Positions 33,404 through 44,500 of a stretch of DNA of 64,000 nucleotides are shown piece after piece. How positions within the stretch are numbered: the stretch's first letter is position 1; each line of letters begins with the position of its first letter. This stretch comes from Ophioceras dolichostomum (Eukaryota > Ascomycota > Sordariomycetes > Magnaporthales > Ophioceraceae), in assembly GCA_003049485.1 (NCBI GenBank), contig PYST01000157.1, positions 5,219-69,218 on the forward strand, written 5' to 3'. The position numbers and the translations under genes are program-made. The notes beneath the pieces are model-generated. The model did no database searches. It was not told where the DNA came from and worked only from the letters and a program-made list of their open reading frames with translations.

Positions 33404-34577
33404 ATGGCCGCTATCGAGCAGCTCGAGCTATTTGGCGGGAGCGGCCGGGGTGGTGGATGCGGTCATCACGGCACCCATCACGGCACCCACCTCGTCCCCG
33501 CCAGTGTCCTCCGCCTTCGTCGTCTCCCGCTCATCGGCCACCTCGGCCACTTCCGTCTTGGAGATCTTCTCCATTGTTGACGGCTTCGACTCATCCGTCT
33601 GCTCTCTAGCCGTGGCGACCGTCGCTATCGTCGCTATCGTCGCTGTCGTCGCTATCGCCGCTTCTGTCTGCCCGTTAGGGGGGGGGCCGCGGCTTGACGG
33701 CAATTCCATTTTGACAGGTGGCAGCCGCAGTATGTTGGCATACCGAGATTGTCGAGACGGGCGTGGGGGGAGGAATTGTCGGAGCGGATGCAGTGGCTGT
33801 CGGGTGAAGCCTGGCCGGGGGCGACGAAAGTCGATCTGTGGAAGCAGGAACCGCCAGATCAGGCGCGTCCAGTGTTGACATTTCATGCGAGACGCGGGAC
33901 GAAGGACAGGAGCGGGACGCAGCCGTGTCCGGCCGGGTCCGGCCGGGTCTTGAACTGTTGATGGACAGGGGCGAAAGCGCCGTGCGCTTTTTGGCAGCGG
34001 AGTGCAGGTGGCCCCAACGCAACGGAGTCACCTTAACCACGCTCGTGCCTCGGGTTGCGACGCTTTGGAAGCTCCCTCACGTGTCATAGCACGTCGCAAG
34101 TTCACACTAAGATCCGTATTCCAGCATCCAGCTTGACCGAGAAATGCCAGTGGGTTAATCTCCCTGAACTTCGATCGGGATTGGAACAGATCGAGGCTCT
34201 GATGATGATGCCGTCACGGAGATTTCCACTCACGGACAGGATGTGGGACCCTCCATGTCATTTGAGACGAGGCAGTACCAGGGTGCTAGTCACGTGCTTT
34301 CGCGGCAAAGTCGTAATTGATACAACGTACAGTCACAGATCCACACGAGTGACGCCTCCGCCAACATTCAGGTCATCAATAATAATTGCCACCTTGTTCA
34401 GAACCCTTTCCCAATTGTGCATTGGCCATCGAAGAAAGATGGGGATCATCCTTGCTTCAACGGCTCGACAGCGGTCTAGCATTGTTAGCTTTCGCTTTCG
34501 TTAATGAAGAGACTCTTTGCAATTCGGGATAACAACCGAGCCTCCGAAACCCTGCTCGGATTTAACCTCCTCCTATC
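33404..34577. other. divergent promoter region, RAD4 and phosphotransferase
   Basis: Contains the in-frame upstream extension of the phosphotransferase (33428-33886 minus, Ala/Thr-rich with repeated ATIATIATVA-like units) cut off by a TAG, and the RAD4 promoter. Two CACGTG cores lie near 34078 and 34291. Confidence 0.4.
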
Positions 34578-37500
34578 ATGGCGGGGCCTCGCTCGAGTAA
34601 CTCGTCCCCCGCCGCCGGCGGCAGCGGACGTCGCACGACGCGCTCCCAGGCGCGAAGGACAGGCGGGAGCAGCGCCGCGGCGCCTGTTTCCCTGAGCCCA
34701 GCGTCCAGCCGGGCAGCTACGCACCAGAACTTGAGGGTCTATCGCGACATGCTCGTGGAAGCCGGCGTTGTCCGGGCGGGGTCGGGGCCGGCTCGGAATA
34801 CGAACGACTCCGACGAACGGCCGGCGAAGCGGTTACGTCGGCCTGGGGAGAGGCCCCCTCCTAAGCCGGCTGCCTCGCTGCCCATTGCTTCTGAGAGCAG
34901 AGGAGGCGACGACGACGAGGACGACGAGGACGACGAGGACAACGAGGCGATCGAGTTCGAAGACGTGGCTCTACCGCCCGCGCCCGCAATACAGACAACC
35001 TATATAGAGTCAGAAGATGATGAAGATGACGACGAAGACATCCAGTTCGAAGACATCGACATCGGGCCGCCTATGGCGTTGCCGGATTCTTCTTTCCCTT
35101 CGAACGAGCAGGAGCAGCCGAAGGAGAAAGGCGGCCTGGAGCTGAACCTTACGGCGCAGATGGCGTCTATGATAACGAAGAAGCTCATCGCTAAGCGAAA
35201 GCCAATCAGCAAGGCTGAGCGGGCGAGACGGGTCGAGATACACAAAATGCACCTGTGCTGTCTGCTGGTCCATGCCGCACGGCGGAACCGCTGGTGCAGC
35301 GACGCCTCGGTCCAGGCGTCCCTGCGGCCGCTGCTGCCCGCTAACGTGGTGCGGCTGTTGAACCCGAGGGACGGCCTGTCCCAGTTCGGCCAGACTGAGT
35401 CCCTGAAAGACGGGTTGCAGCAGGCCAGGGCGATCTTCAAGTCGGTCTTCTCGATCACGGAGCGTGGGTTGAAAAGGGCGCTGTGGGCTGAGGAGGAGTC
35501 GCATCTTGAAAACGTACGTCCCTGCGTGCATGCTTTTTATGTATTATTGCTGTATTCAATCCTGCTACACTCCGTCCTCCGCCTCTGGAATTTATGTTTT
35601 ATTTCCAATCTTCCCCTCGCGTCTCGGCTTAAGTCGCTGACGACGGGGTCCCACGAGCAGTACCGACTGCCAGACGATCTGGACTCCGCCCTAGATAAAA
35701 GGGAATTTCGCAGACTTGCAGTATCTTTAGAAGGCTCCAGAGACGTCGGCGCGCAGCTGTTCTGTGCCCTCCTTCGGTCCGTGGGAGTTGAGGCCCGACT
35801 CGTCTGCTCCCTGCAGCCGCTGTCCTTCCTTTCAAGCGCCCCTACGCTACCCAAGCCGAAGACCAACAGCAAAGCCGCGCAGAAGTCTAAAGCCGAGGCC
35901 TATCGCTCCAGAATGACCAAGTACGACAACTTGGCAGCCATAGAGACCGACAACGGTGCAACATCGTCGTCGTCGAGCCCCTTAACCACCGTCAGGCGAC
36001 TAGGGCATCCCCAAGCCGCAGGGCACAATCTCCCTCAAGCATCATCACCGTCGTCATTATCTTGCAATAACAAGAACAAGAAAGAAAAAGGCCGGCAACA
36101 ACAAGACCGCAAGCCCATAAGAGGCGAGTCCCCCTACCCAGTCTACTGGGTCGAGGTCCTCGACGCGGCGCACCAGAAATGGCAGCCCGTCGACCCCCTC
36201 GTGACGACCTCGCAGTGGCGGCCCGCCAAGCTCGAGCCGCCCCTGTCGGACCACAACAACTGCCTCTCCTACGCCGTCGCCTTCGCGGCCGACGGCACCG
36301 CCCGCGACGTGACCCGACGCTACGCAAAAGCCTACACCTCCAAGGCGCGCCGCCTCCGCGTCGACAACCTGCCCGCCCCGACTTCTTCCGTAACGTCCGA
36401 CCCGTCTGCCTTCGCAGCGGGGCTCAGCGGCGAGGAGTGGCTCGACCGCGCGATGGGCTTCTTCCGCCGGCCCCTGGGCATAGTGACTCCCCTGGACGCG
36501 GCGGAGGAGACAGAGCTGGCGGCGACGGCCGCGCGCGAGCCGATGCCCCGCAACGTGGCTGATTTCAAAGACCACCCTTTGTACGCGCTCGAGCGACACC
36601 TGCGGCGGCACGAGGTCTTGGTACCCGACGCGCAGCCGTCGGGCACCGTCGCGGCTGGGAACAAGGCCGGCGCCATCGAGCGCATCTACCGCCGTCGGGA
36701 CGTGCGTGTGGCGTGGTCGGCGGACAAGTGGTACCGCGCCTTTGGACGCGTCGTGAAGCCGCTTGAGATCCCCGCCAAATTTCTGCCGTCGAATCGGTCA
36801 AAACGAAACAAGGACGACGACGGCGGCGATGATGATATTGATGATCCGGTGCTCGAACCAGGCGGCACGGTTGGCATCCCGATCTACACGCACTCCCAGA
36901 CCCTCCCCTTCGTCCCAGACCCCGTCGTGGACGGCGTCGTTCCTCGCAACCGCTTCGGCAACGTCGACGTGTTCGTGCCCTCCATGGTTCCTCCGGGCGG
37001 AGTGCACATCCCCGACGAGAAGACGTCGAGGGCCGCGTTCCTGCTCGGAGTGGATTACGCCCCGGCGCTGACGGGGTTCGAGTTCAAGGGCCGGCAGGGC
37101 ACCGCCGTTCTGAGGGGTGCCGTTGTGGCCGTCGAGAATGAGGACGCCGTGAGGGCCGTCGTGGTGGCGATGAGGGAGAGGGAGGAGGAGGTGAAGGAGG
37201 AGAGGAGGGTGAAAGACGTGTTGAGGATGTGGGGAAGGTTTTTGAAGGTTTTGAGGATCGAGGAGAGGATTTGGAGGGGGGTGGAGGAGAGGGGTGGGGT
37301 TGGGGGGAGGCAGAGCATTGTGGCTGCTGCTGAGGTTGGGGCTGAGGCGGAGGGGAAGGGGAAGGTGGATGAAAGGGGGAAAGAGAGGGGGAAGGCCAAG
37401 GGTAAGTGGAAGGGGAGGAAGGTGGTGAAAGAGGATGAGGATGATGCGGACGAGGATGAGGACGAGGATGAGGACGAGGAGATGGGTGATATCGGTGAAG

Positions 37501-37682
37501 GCGATATTGGCGAGGCTGACATGGACGATGACGATGTGGGTGGTGGAGGTTTTTTGGTGAATGATGATGATAACGAGGACGATAACCGCCACGACTATGT
37601 GGGTGCCGGTGGGTTCCTGGCTGGCGGCGGCGGCGAAGACGACGACGATGATGATATGGGCGGCGGGTTCTTGATCGAGTGA
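34578..37682 (+). CDS. RAD4: DNA repair protein Rad4/XPC, 2 exons
   Basis: Damage-recognition factor of global-genome nucleotide excision repair, working with Rad23 (family knowledge). Proposed exons are 34578-35513 and 35661-37682. The frame also reads straight through the 147-nt intron, but the insert is hydrophobic nonsense placed between HLEN and YRLPDD, which are adjacent in the family. The donor GTACGT and acceptor GAGCAG fit well. The spliced product is about 985 residues. An acidic N-terminal region precedes the transglutaminase-like domain (HKMHLCCLLVHAARRNRWC; SRDVGAQLFCALLRSVGVEARLVCSLQPL; YPVYWVEVLD). The BHD domains follow: HPLYALERHLRRHEVL (BHD1), then VPRNRFGNVDVFVPSMVPPG (BHD3 start) and GVDYAPALTGFEFKGRQGTA. 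The C-terminal tail is extremely acidic with three GGGFL-type repeats. No lesion is seen. Confidence 0.95.
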   Translation: MAGPRSSNSSPAAGGSGRRTTRSQARRTGGSSAAAPVSLSPASSRAATHQNLRVYRDMLVEAGVVRAGSGPARNTNDSDERPAKRLRRPGERPPPKPAASLPIASESRGGDDDEDDEDDEDNEAIEFEDVALPPAPAIQTTYIESEDDEDDDEDIQFEDIDIGPPMALPDSSFPSNEQEQPKEKGGLELNLTAQMASMITKKLIAKRKPISKAERARRVEIHKMHLCCLLVHAARRNRWCSDASVQASLRPLLPANVVRLLNPRDGLSQFGQTESLKDGLQQARAIFKSVFSITERGLKRALWAEEESHLENVRPCVHAFYVLLLYSILLHSVLRLWNLCFISNLPLASRLKSLTTGSHEQYRLPDDLDSALDKREFRRLAVSLEGSRDVGAQLFCALLRSVGVEARLVCSLQPLSFLSSAPTLPKPKTNSKAAQKSKAEAYRSRMTKYDNLAAIETDNGATSSSSSPLTTVRRLGHPQAAGHNLPQASSPSSLSCNNKNKKEKGRQQQDRKPIRGESPYPVYWVEVLDAAHQKWQPVDPLVTTSQWRPAKLEPPLSDHNNCLSYAVAFAADGTARDVTRRYAKAYTSKARRLRVDNLPAPTSSVTSDPSAFAAGLSGEEWLDRAMGFFRRPLGIVTPLDAAEETELAATAAREPMPRNVADFKDHPLYALERHLRRHEVLVPDAQPSGTVAAGNKAGAIERIYRRRDVRVAWSADKWYRAFGRVVKPLEIPAKFLPSNRSKRNKDDDGGDDDIDDPVLEPGGTVGIPIYTHSQTLPFVPDPVVDGVVPRNRFGNVDVFVPSMVPPGGVHIPDEKTSRAAFLLGVDYAPALTGFEFKGRQGTAVLRGAVVAVENEDAVRAVVVAMREREEEVKEERRVKDVLRMWGRFLKVLRIEERIWRGVEERGGVGGRQSIVAAAEVGAEAEGKGKVDERGKERGKAKGKWKGRKVVKEDEDDADEDEDEDEDEEMGDIGEGDIGEADMDDDDVGGGGFLVNDDDNEDDNRHDYVGAGGFLAGGGGEDDDDDDMGGGFLIE

Positions 37683-38510
37683 GCTGGGGCGCCTGAGTTT
37701 GCCCCTGAACCACACCCGGCCCGATTTGAACAGCGTTTGTTTGACCTTTTGGATATCTCATATACACTCGAATTGTTTATTCATATCTTCCGATTCAAAC
37801 CGCTCTAGAGTGCTTCTTGCGTCTTCTTTGTCCAAACACCTCTTTGTGAGTCCATTTTTTCTGCTTCCCATCCCGTGATAGTCAACTGGTACCTACCTCG
37901 ACGTGCATTCTATTGAGGTTAAGATTAGAAGCTTCAATGAGAGACACGAGATATGCCACGATCAAGCAAGGCGTTGGATTGAATATTTTACGTCCTGTCT
38001 TTTGCATTGATACCTAGGTACCTACCTAATCCTTACATCCAGTTGGTATGCTTAGCCCTTATCGAGACCAGGGTTTGTGGACAGACAAAGAAAGCACCGC
38101 CTACCCTAACGGTCCGCCGTGAGACATATCCCCGGCTTCAAAGGGATGAATAGGCCCGCAGCCAGCCCTGCCGTGTCTGTTTTCGTTTCCCTGGTCAACG
38201 TCTTTTTTGTTTCTTGTTGATCTGCCAATGGTCATGAAAGGCTGTCAGGGGCAAACCGCCTCCCCGCCCCCATTGTTGCTCGACGCATATGGAAATGTCA
38301 CGGCCCTTACCTTGTGAAGTATCGACAGCTCAAGGTGCCCATGGAGCCGGCAGCATATATGGGCATCGCCTCCTCTTTCTTTCCTTCCACGGCCAAGAAG
38401 AAAATACTAGTAACCAAGAATTTCATCGAGTACCCGACAACCACTTCCTACGTAGCTGCAACACGACACACTACTGACGACTAGAAGAAATAATCAGATC
38501 ACAATAGCAC
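37683..38510. other. intergenic: RAD4 3' UTR and upstream flank of the CVNH locus
   Basis: No supported gene. It contains TACCTAGGTACCTACC-type simple sequence near 38012. Confidence 0.45.
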
Positions 38511-41136
38511 ATGATGATGACGAGAGTTCTCGGCGTCCTATGGATGCTGGCAGCATATGCCATCGCCCTCGAGATTTCCGAAGCAGACCTAAAGCCCTTC
38601 GTCCAGTCCTGCCAGCACTAGACGATCGACACTAGCAACTTCAACAGCACATTCGTTCTCAATGCGGCATGCAATAACGCGAGCGACCCAGCTCAGGCCA
38701 CAAACTCCGCCACGCTTGATCTCAACTGGTGTCTCCACAATAGCAACGGGCGCTTGGAATGGGGGAATGGGTGAGTGTTCAGAGCGTTTAGTCTCCCCTT
38801 GGCGATGTCGTTGCAATGACCAAAAACCCCCTTCCCATCCCCCATATGTTCTGGAACTCGGCCGCTTGCTCACAAAAGTCTCGTCCTGGTGTCTGTATGC
38901 TCTTAGAGGCGGTGGAGTGGCTACATGTGATTACTGCCGCCTCCAACAACCTTTTCCCGCGAAGCCGGTAATAGCATGTCTCTGCGAAACCGATGCGACC
39001 GGGGGCAAGCAGGAAGCCACCATTGATTTGAGTATGAAACCCCTGGCGAGATCTCCTCTCCTCCTCTTGGCGCTTTGCACCGGAGCCCCTCCCACTCCTT
39101 TCCCTTGGCAGTAGCCTCAGTTGTACAAAGCGAGGAGCGCCTGCTACTTCTCTCTATCTTTCTCGTTGGTCAAGAACCCAAGAGCTCATGATTTCATCTC
39201 CTTCCGTCTGCTAACCTGCGTGACCCCCTAACCCCGGGCCGACGGCACAAATAATAGGCGAAAACATACACAACTCCCAAGGCTACCTGACGTGCTATGG
39301 CCATTCTATGGCGTTTACGCTCGGTGATCCGCCCACAGTCCTGGATCCTATGAAGCAATTAGGCCCGAGGTCCGCTCCAGCCGGTGATGGAGCGGAAGGC
39401 TAATATCAGTGGGACGAGCCGGACCCGGACCATCTGCATGAGCGGGACGTCGACGGTGAGGACTGGGGGCTTGAGCGGCGAGCCTCGAACGACTCCCGGC
39501 CCATGGAGGACGCCTGCGAGCGTTGGTATGTCTCCGATGGGAAGATCGCTCGCACGCTCGTCGCTTACTGTGCGATGAGCGGCGTGGCTGCGAACCCTTC
39601 GGAGAACGTCATCTTCATTGAGACCTGGCAGAACCTGGACGACTGCATTGGTCTTGCGTCGGGAGTGCCGAACTTCACCCCTTCTGGGTATGCCCCTTCC
39701 TAGCCTGGCCTATTTCCCCTTCCTTTCTCGGAATGAACTGTAGTAGGGCGATGGGAGCACACACTAATGCTTCTGGACACTATGACCCAGGGCCAAAGGC
39801 GCATCGAAGTGCAACTTCACCGAAACGAATGCGTCCACCGAGTGGAAATATCTATGTCTTAACGGAGGCGCCAAGGCACTCCGGGGACTCTTGACATTAA
39901 GGGTGAGTGACCAGGCTGGTTGTATTTGTCCCTCAACTCGACTCCCTCGACTCTCTCCCGTAGAGTGGAAAAAAACCGAACAAGCAGCGGCACGAGTAGA
40001 CCAAGCTGGAATGCTCTTCAGCTGTCTCTTCCTGCCCGCCCTTTTTCAACCGTTCAGTTATTGTGGTAGATTCACAGACTGACTAGAGGCTGCCGCTACA
40101 TGACCAACAGGCAGATTCCAAATCATCAACAACACCCTGCATTGCAACGGCGTAACAGGGGGCCAGACCCGCATTCCCATGTCTACCTTTGCAGGAACAT
40201 CACCATGTCAAAGGACACGCCGGGGATGCTCCTGGCAAGCTGCCCGTATTACCCCCAAGGACAGGTGTCCTACGTCCGCTCCTCGTTGAACCTCAACGCT
40301 TGCTATGGGCTCCAAAACGGGACGTTTACTCCACAAATCGGGTACGATAGGTCCCTCTCCCTTTTCTTCCCAACCATGAGTTCTAGTACCCTATTGTTTG
40401 CTAACCAATACCCGGCTGGCATCGTGACCTTCAATATTTTACTACTACCCAGGGGCAATGCGTTCGAAAACTGCAAAGAATGCCAGCTAAAGACCCAGCC
40501 GATGGCCATCGCGTCAAAAAAGGGCGGGAGCTCATGCTCTGGGGAATGAACGCCACCATCGAATGCATCTGCCGGGCCGATGGCAGCTCGACTGCGGGAG
40601 GTGTGTTGAACAACGACGGGCTGACCGTCCAGACATCCGTCAACCTCGATAAGACGCCCCCCCCCTTCCTCCCTCCCGAAACCTTCAGTCCCAACTTCTC
40701 TACATCTCCTCTCTTACCTCTCCTCCCTCTCTCTTAAACAAAACCCCCATCCTGGGGCACTTGTCTAACCGACTGGCTAACTGACTGGCACACCCCCTTG
40801 CCTAGGTTCACAACATGCCAGAACATCTTCCTCGACTACGTTGGCCGCCTCCGCTGCGGCGCCGACGACCAAAGCCCCATAGGCAACCGCGTCAACCACC
40901 AGCTGCCCGCCGTCGCGGGCGCACCAGTATCCTAAGCAGGGGATTCCTGCGCCTCCTGCCCCGTGTCGACGGTGACGTCCTGCCCGGCCGCCTCGGAGGG
41001 GACGGGAGGAGGAGGAGGCAGCGGCGGCGGCGGGTCGGACGACACGACTGTAGTCACGGATGAGGGCACAACCACGGCTACCTCTCAGGAGCATCGCACC
41101 GTTATTGCTACTGCTACGGCGACGGCGACGACTTAG
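38511..41136 (+). pseudogene. secreted multi-domain cyanovirin-N-like (CVNH) wall protein, broken
   Basis: ATG at 38511 opens a signal peptide (MMMTRVLGVLWMLAAYAIA). Then come repeated half-domains of the CVNH lectin fold: ATLDLNWCLHNSNGRLEW, VIACLCETDATGG with EATIDLS, FQIINNTLHCNGVTGGQ, YVRSSLNLNACYGLQNG, NATIECICRADGS and FTTCQNIFLDYVGRLRC. Several introns fit by consensus and phase: 38771 to the AG before AGGCGG near 38905, GTATGA near 39030 to 39257, GTATGC near 39688 to CAG near 39791, and GTACGA near 40342 to CAG near 40452. Lesions: TAG at 38619, TAA at 39401, a frame change between about 40150 and 40195, one base missing in the A run near 40516-40521, no usable donor before the last CVNH piece, and TAA at 40933. 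Past that stop the frame continues in a Cys/Ser/Thr/Gly-rich tail (TVTSCPAAS; DEGTTTATSQ) to TAG at 41134-41136, typical of wall proteins. CVNH proteins bind high-mannose glycans; a similar role for the ancestor is inference. Confidence 0.65.
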
Positions 41137-41554
41137 CCTGAGACGGGTGTGATCCAGCTTTGTAGAAGAGGAATGCAACGCTGTAAGAACAGTAAAGAGG
41201 GGATATGGGTTGCTGTGAGATTTCAAAATTTGCCTTGCACCTCCGGATGGAGCGGAACAGGATAGAAACGGAAAGGGATTCTGTGTAGTATGTGAAGGAA
41301 GTAGTAGCATTGAAAAAAAACCATCGCTTGATTCTCAAGCATTCCATCCGACCAAGTAACCCAGTATCCGCCATGCCATTCCGTCGCTTCTTGGTACAAT
41401 GATTATCAGGTATCTCTTCGCCGTATGTGTGAAAGCAAACAGCCAACAGCCCTGTCCCTGTGTACAAGTGAAGACGCATACCTATCTAGATGGATGTCTG
41501 TCCCTGTCCCTCCCAAACTCCCACAAATCCAACGCAAAAATCTTCATTATGTCA
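41137..41554. other. tail-to-tail intergenic region
   Basis: Between the CVNH remnant (+) and the potassium channel (-). It should hold 3' UTRs; nothing else is seen. Confidence 0.45.
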
Positions 41555-44500
41555 TCAGTATTCACCATCTTCCTCGCTCATCCTGCTCTTACCACCACCA
41601 ACTTCTCTATCTCCTCCCCCTCCCGCCTTCTCTTTCTCTTTCTCCATAGCTGCCTTCTGCCTCTCCTCATCCCTCGCAGCCCTCAGCTCAGCCGTCAGCC
41701 GCATGACAAGCTTCTCATGTATCCACTCTGCCTCCTCCTGCGCGCCCATCAGCGGACTTCGAGACCCGACCCAGCTCCAAGTGCCGCTAGGATCTTCGGT
41801 GACCGAGGGAGCGACCGAGGGAGCGACAGAGAGGGCGATCGAGGGAGCGGTCGAGAGTGGCGGGCCGTCGTCGTTATTCCCGGCATTGTCGGTTTCGTAG
41901 CCTTCCCGTTTTGCTTCGTGGTGGGCCGGGTGGTAGGAGTAGGCACTCCCGCCACCACCACTGCGATGATGATGATGGGGAACAACGGGTAGGTGGAAGG
42001 TCAAGCCGTGCCGGAGATGGAGATGGTGGCCACCACCACCACTGCTGCTAATACTGTTGTTGCTGCTGCCATGGACGTGCGGCCTGGCCTGGCGGTGCGT
42101 CTCGGCGCTGCGCTCGTCCTCGCCCATCAGGCGGAGGTACCACGCCCACTCGGCGAAGGTGTATTTGCGAGGCGGCTTGTGCTTGAGGTGCTGCGAGACG
42201 CGCAGGATCTCGTCGGCGAGGAGGACGAGGTAGTCGGCGCGTTTCGGCGGGATCGAGGACAGGAAGTCGGGGCCCCGCGGCGACATGATGCCCCCACCGG
42301 CGGTGGTTCCGCTACCGCTGCCGCTGCCGCTGCCGCTGGCGCCCAGCGTCGTTGTGCTTGTTGCGCTTTTCGCGCTTTTCGCGCTTCTCGCGCTTCTCGC
42401 AGATCGCACTCGAGTTAGGGCCGCTCCTCCTCCTCCTCCTCCCCCCGCCCCTTGAGAGTTGGTAGCAGCGGCGCCGCTTGCGACAACACCTGCGCCACCG
42501 CCCAACCCGTTTGCGCCAGAGCTCTCCCTGAGAACGTTCTCCTCGTCGTCCAGCGCCTCTGCCGACTTTGCCTCGGCCTCCTCGTCATCTGCATCGTCAT
42601 TATTCCTATTCGCCTCCTCCTCCTCCTCCTCTTCATCGTCGCTCCCTGACAAGCGGCGAATGCGCGCCTGGCCCAGGAAGCCCGGCGGTGTCTCCTCGAT
42701 GTTGATTTCGTCGTCGTCCTCGCTGAAGAAAAAGCCGCAGGACAGCGTCCTGAGCACGGCCCTGGCGTCCTTGATCAGCCCCTCCTCGCCGGGGAGGATG
42801 GTGATGCTGCCGACCTGGTTCGTGACGTCCCGGATGCTCTTGACGACCGTGTCGCCCGCGTTGGAGATGAGCACCGTCGTGGTCGGCAGGGCGAGCAGCG
42901 ACCAGAAGACGAAGAAGGCGCGGCCGGCGTTGGACACGGGCGTGACGTCGCCGTACCCGATGGTGGTCAGGCTGACGAACGCGAAGTACACCGCGTCGAA
43001 GTACGACCACCCTTGATAGCCCGCCTCGCACACCTGCAGGACGCACGCGCCCACGAGCCACAGGACCAGCCAGGTCCCGGACGACATCGCCATGGCGAAC
43101 CAGCGACGCCGCTTGGCCGCCTTCCTCTGGATGTGGCGCATGAGCCGGAACTCCTGCTCCCTGCGCTCCAGCTCCGTCGTCACTCCTCCTCCCCCCGCTC
43201 CGTGGCCACCGTCGCGGCCGCTTCCACCACCACCACCACCACCACCACCACCCAACTTGCTGGACTTCCTCGAGAGCGGGGAGATCTCCGGAGGCAGAGG
43301 CAGGGGCTGCGCCAGGCCGCTATCCGTCCGGATAGGCACGAGGATGTCGTCCTTCCCCTTGATGGTCATGGCCCTCAAGATGTTCCGTCTCTTCTTCTCC
43401 ACCATGCGCGCATCCAGCATGCGGCGTCCCCGCTCGAGCACCAGGCTGCGTATCGAGCCGATGACCAGACCGAGGCTGATGACGCCGACGAGCGCATAGG
43501 GAAACAGCAGCGCCCTGCCCAGGATCGTGGTGGCGCCCATGTCGCCGAACCCGACCGTAAAAAGCGTCACGTCGGCCCAATACAGGGCGTCCAGGTACGG
43601 CCAGCCCTCGACGGTGGAGAAGACCAGCGCGCCGATGAGCAGGTACATGAGGAACATGATGGTCTGCAGCATCAGCGTGCGCTGGCTCGTCGTCAGCTGG
43701 AAGTCCTTGTCGTACCGGCCCCTGTTCGCGCCCCACGCCGTCACCACCAGGAGCGTGGACACGATGAAGTACAGCACCGCCGAGAAGACGCCGTAGTAGA
43801 ACGCCTGCGACCAGATGTGCTCTTCTTTTGGCTCTGCCACGATAGGGCCGGCTGCTGTTGCTGTGAGTGCGATGAGGGTGATGGATGATAGGTACCTGAC
43901 GATCTCCAGGCGGTTAGATAACGAACTGAGGTAGATAGGAAGCCGTTCCGGCTCGAGTGTTGCTTAGTTGTACAGGTAGAGGGATTTTAACCTCTCACCA
44001 TCCAGTAATCGTAAACGGCATGGCAACGGTAAACCTGATCTTCCTGGCCATGTTCAGAAGCAAGAACAGGTTGGCCACGAGGGCGATCGCGAGCTGGACG
44101 GCGTTGATAATGATGAGCCTGTTCGAAGTGATAGGTTAGTTAGCATAGGTACCTGAGTACGTACTAGTAGTTCTCGAGTGAAGAGAAAGGACTTACCATT
44201 CCGGGTCGTTGATGAACTGGGCCTGCGAGATGTGAGCCCCTGGTGGCAGATGCTGCCTCCACGGCCTCACAAGCGCACAGATACTGAACGCGGACGCGAC
44301 GGGGCCCAGCGTGCCGGCCATCATGGGAAATGCCGACGAGGCGAGCCACCAGCGGCTGTATTGGATCATATTCCATGGTTAGCAACGTATTCATTATTTC
44401 TCACACAATTGGGCGGTTACCATCCCACAGCAAATCTGAATTCGAAGGGTGAGAGAGGAAAAGGGAGGGGTGTTTGTTCTCATACGTTGGATCAACCTGC

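Noticed and set aside
38619..40935. Stop-codon reassignment (TAG/TAA as Gln) to explain the CVNH locus
   Set aside because: nuo-31 and NOT4 end correctly on TAG and a phosphotransferase on TAA, and the CVNH locus also has frameshifts that reassignment would not repair.
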